This document shows, piece after piece, positions 62,242 to 64,000 of a stretch of 64,000 bases of DNA. The stretch is from NCBI GenBank assembly GCA_001898835.1, contig MKVM01000001.1, positions 62,001-126,000 of the forward strand, read 5' to 3'. This DNA is from Micrococcales bacterium 72-143. Lineage in GTDB: Bacteria > Actinomycetota > Actinomycetes > Actinomycetales > Microbacteriaceae. Position 1 is the first letter of the stretch; the number at the start of each line of letters is the position of its first letter. The notes under the pieces were generated by a model. It had not been told where the DNA came from, made no database searches, and worked only from the letters and a program-made list of their open reading frames with translations. A program made the translations under genes and the position numbers.

Positions 62242-63332
62242 GCGACGCCCGCCTCACGGCAGGCGGCCGCGTAGTCGGAGGTGCACAGCTGCTTCACCGT
62301 GAAGAACCCGTCCGCGATCACGATCGACCGTATCTCGCCCCGGGTGACCGCGAGCGGCTCGAGCAGGAACGAGGGGATCGCGGCGTCGCCGACGTCGACC
62401 TGAACCTTGCCCTCGGGCATGCGGCCGTTCGCCAGATCGACGGCGAGCTCCGCCGCCTGGAACGCCTCGGGCCTGAGCGCCTTGTAGACGGTCATGTACT
62501 GGTCGCCGGTGAGGATGCGCTGGAGGCCGGCGAGCTCGGCATCCTGGCCCGTGACGGGCGGCAGCGGCGACACGCCGGCCGCCTTGAGCGAGGCGATCGC
62601 CCCGCCGGCCGTCGGATCGTTGGCCGCGTAGACGCCCACGATGCGCGAGCCGAAGCGGGTGATCTGCCCGGAGACCCAGTCCTGCGCCTTCCCCGGATCC
62701 CAGCCGGGGGTGTCGAACTCGGCGAGCACCTCGTAGCCGCTCGCGTCGATGACCTCGTGGGCACCCTTCTTGAACTGGGAGGCGTTGTTGTCGGTCGGCG
62801 AGCCGTTGACCATGAGGATGCCGCCGTCGCCCGGTGCGACGCCGAGCTCCGAGAGCCGGTCGACGAGCGCCTGGGCCTGCAGACGGCCGACGAGCTCGTT
62901 GTCGAAGGAGATGTAGTAGGCCAGGTCGGGGCTCGCGATGAGGCGGTCGTAGGCGATCACCGGCACCCCGCGCGCCTTCGCGAGGCCCACGATCGAGGCG
63001 GCGGCGACGCCGTCGAAGGGGTCGAGCACGAGCACCCGCACCCCCTGGGTGAGCATCGACTCCGCCTGCTGCTGCTGCTTCGCGGCGTCGCCGTCGGCGT
63101 TCGCGTACAGCACCTCGCATCCGCCGCAGAGCTCCGCGATGCGCTGCTCGAAGTAGGGGCGGTCGGCGCTCTCGTAGCGGGCCGTCACGGAGTCGGGGAG
63201 CAGGAGGCCGATCTTCGCGTGGGCGGGGTCGCCCGAGACGCCCGTCGTGACGCCGTTGGTGCAGCCGCCCAGCGTGAGGACGGCGACGAGGGAGGCGATC
63301 GCGAGGACGACCGCCCGGGGCGTGCGGGTCAT
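62238..63332 (-). CDS. Sugar-binding lipoprotein of ABC transporter (XylF-like)
   Basis: A 364-aa periplasmic-binding-protein-1 fold anchored to the outside of the membrane. The signal sequence ends with the lipobox LGGC (C24). The ligand-binding halves are recognisable: KIGLLLPDSVTARYESADRPYFEQRI, LVLDPFDGVAAASIVGLAKARGVPVIAYDRLI, DNELVGRLQAQALVDRL and VYAANDPTAGGAIASLKAAG, all typical of the XylF/ribose-binding group. The ATG at 63332 lies four bases after the upstream ROK stop; the longer track start is within that gene. The ligand is probably a monosaccharide; which one is not determinable by eye. Confidence 0.92.
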   Translation of the reverse strand: MTRTPRAVVLAIASLVAVLTLGGCTNGVTTGVSGDPAHAKIGLLLPDSVTARYESADRPYFEQRIAELCGGCEVLYANADGDAAKQQQQAESMLTQGVRVLVLDPFDGVAAASIVGLAKARGVPVIAYDRLIASPDLAYYISFDNELVGRLQAQALVDRLSELGVAPGDGGILMVNGSPTDNNASQFKKGAHEVIDASGYEVLAEFDTPGWDPGKAQDWVSGQITRFGSRIVGVYAANDPTAGGAIASLKAAGVSPLPPVTGQDAELAGLQRILTGDQYMTVYKALRPEAFQAAELAVDLANGRMPEGKVQVDVGDAAIPSFLLEPLAVTRGEIRSIVIADGFFTVKQLCTSDYAAACREAGVA

Positions 63333-63336
63333 CGCG

Positions 63337-64000
63337 TCACCCGAGAGCCACGCGGAGGTCGGCGGGGCCGGCGACGGCGGGGAACGCGCTCGAGTGCTCG
63401 GCGGCCGTCGACAGCGCGCCGACCAGGGCGGCTCGCGGCCCCAGCTGACCCGCGACGATCTCCGGGGCGGGTGCGAGGCGGGTGGCGAGCGAGCGGTCGA
63501 CGACCTGCCGGATCGGTCCCAGCAGCAGCTCGCCGGCGCGTGCCAGGTGGCCGCCGATGACCATCCGGGCCGGGTCGAACATGCTCGCCACGTTCGCCGC
63601 GGCGACGCCGATGTGGGCGCCCGCGTCGGCGATCGCACGGATGCAGACGTCATCGCCCGCCATGGCGCGCACGATCACGTCGCTCAGCTTGAGGCCCGAG
63701 TAGTGCGACTTGAGGCCCTCGACCACGGCGTCGCCGCCCGCGATCGCCTCGAGGCATCCGAGGTTGCCGCAGCGGCACAGCGGGCCGTTCTCGACGATGA
63801 CCATGTGGCCGAACTCGCCCGCGCTGCCGCTCGCGCCGCGGTAGCCGCGGCCGCCCACGAGGATGCCGGCGCCGATGCCGTCGCTCGCCTCGATGAACAT
63901 GGCGTCGTCCTGCCCGCGCAGGGCGCCCAGGCGGTGCTCGGCGAGCGCGGAGAGGTTGGAGGAGTTGTCGACGACGACGGGGACGCGCAGGGTGCGCTCG
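63337..64000 (-). CDS. ROK family transcriptional regulator or kinase (5' end outside window)
   Basis: The reading frame continues through the window edge at 64000, so only the C-terminal ~220 residues are visible and the track ATG at 63900 is internal. Visible ROK features are VVVDNSSNLSALAEHRLGALRG (a sugar-site strand), ASDGIGAGILVGGRGYRG, GEFGHMV and the zinc motif CRCGNLGCLE. In kinases the first strand reads NDAN; here it is DNSSN, with the catalytic-loop Asp position occupied by Ser, which favours a sugar-responsive repressor (NagC/XylR type) over an active kinase. Its place at the head of the transporter operon supports local regulation. Confidence 0.85.
   Translation of the reverse strand, partial: ERTLRVPVVVDNSSNLSALAEHRLGALRGQDDAMFIEASDGIGAGILVGGRGYRGASGSAGEFGHMVIVENGPLCRCGNLGCLEAIAGGDAVVEGLKSHYSGLKLSDVIVRAMAGDDVCIRAIADAGAHIGVAAANVASMFDPARMVIGGHLARAGELLLGPIRQVVDRSLATRLAPAPEIVAGQLGPRAALVGALSTAAEHSSAFPAVAGPADLRVALG

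Overview
The window is a gene-dense, very high-GC actinobacterial chromosome segment. Three things point to Microbacteriaceae: the gene order, the use of GTG and TTG starts, and a MurE whose diaminopimelate-recognition motif is altered (as expected for B-type peptidoglycan). Genus is not determined. The gene order closely follows the Mycobacterium tuberculosis fadD15/plsC/aroG/pknL/Rv2175c/idsA2 - mraZ..wag31 and ctaC..qcrB/trpD neighbourhoods (comparison from memory, not computed).

Layout. 1-7 kb: 3' end of an unrecognised gene, an orphan ParA ATPase, pyruvate carboxylase, a second MinD/ParA-like ATPase with a disordered N-terminus, and peptide deformylase. 7-19.8 kb: acyl-CoA ligase, ROK glucokinase, PlsC-like acyltransferase, class II DAHP synthase, a PknL-like PASTA kinase, a triple-LysM secreted protein, an Rv2175c-like DNA-binding protein (the expected kinase partner), a HelR-type RNA polymerase-recycling ATPase, a polyprenyl diphosphate synthase and a DUF3040 protein. 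20-39.5 kb: the division and cell-wall (dcw) cluster mraZ-rsmH-ftsL-ftsI-murE-murF-mraY-murD-ftsW-murG-murC-ftsQ-ftsZ-yggS-sepF-divIVA, followed by lspA and an RluD-type pseudouridine synthase. The usual yfiH (between ftsZ and yggS) and yggT (between sepF and divIVA) are absent. 39.7-49.6 kb: dnaE, flavin reductase, hisD, nrdR, pyrD, DUF3043 protein, M20 dipeptidase, erpA. 49.7-58.9 kb: the cytochrome bcc-aa3 branch, with ctaCDF on + facing ctaE-qcrCAB on -, and trpD divergent from ctaE. 58.9-64 kb: a sugar ABC transporter operon (ROK protein, binding protein, ATPase, permease) ending in an FMN-dependent alpha-hydroxyacid oxidase.

The most unusual non-coding signal is a dispersed palindromic repeat present three times (6718-6810, 43251-43354, 47066-47155). 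Each copy has an almost identical 51-52 nt core, flanked by 19-26 nt arms that pair perfectly within a copy but differ in sequence between copies. All three copies lie between convergent genes. A second, unrelated repeat (a 15-mer in three copies, one inverted) fills another convergent junction at 463-587. Other signals worth attention are five GTGGAG boxes before mraZ, a GACAC palindrome before ftsZ, and a recurrent TANNNT box 6-9 nt before start codons that suggests many leaderless mRNAs.

No tRNA, rRNA, CRISPR array, insertion sequence or prophage was seen. The longest stretch without a gene is 6700-7006, which holds repeat copy A and two further hairpins.
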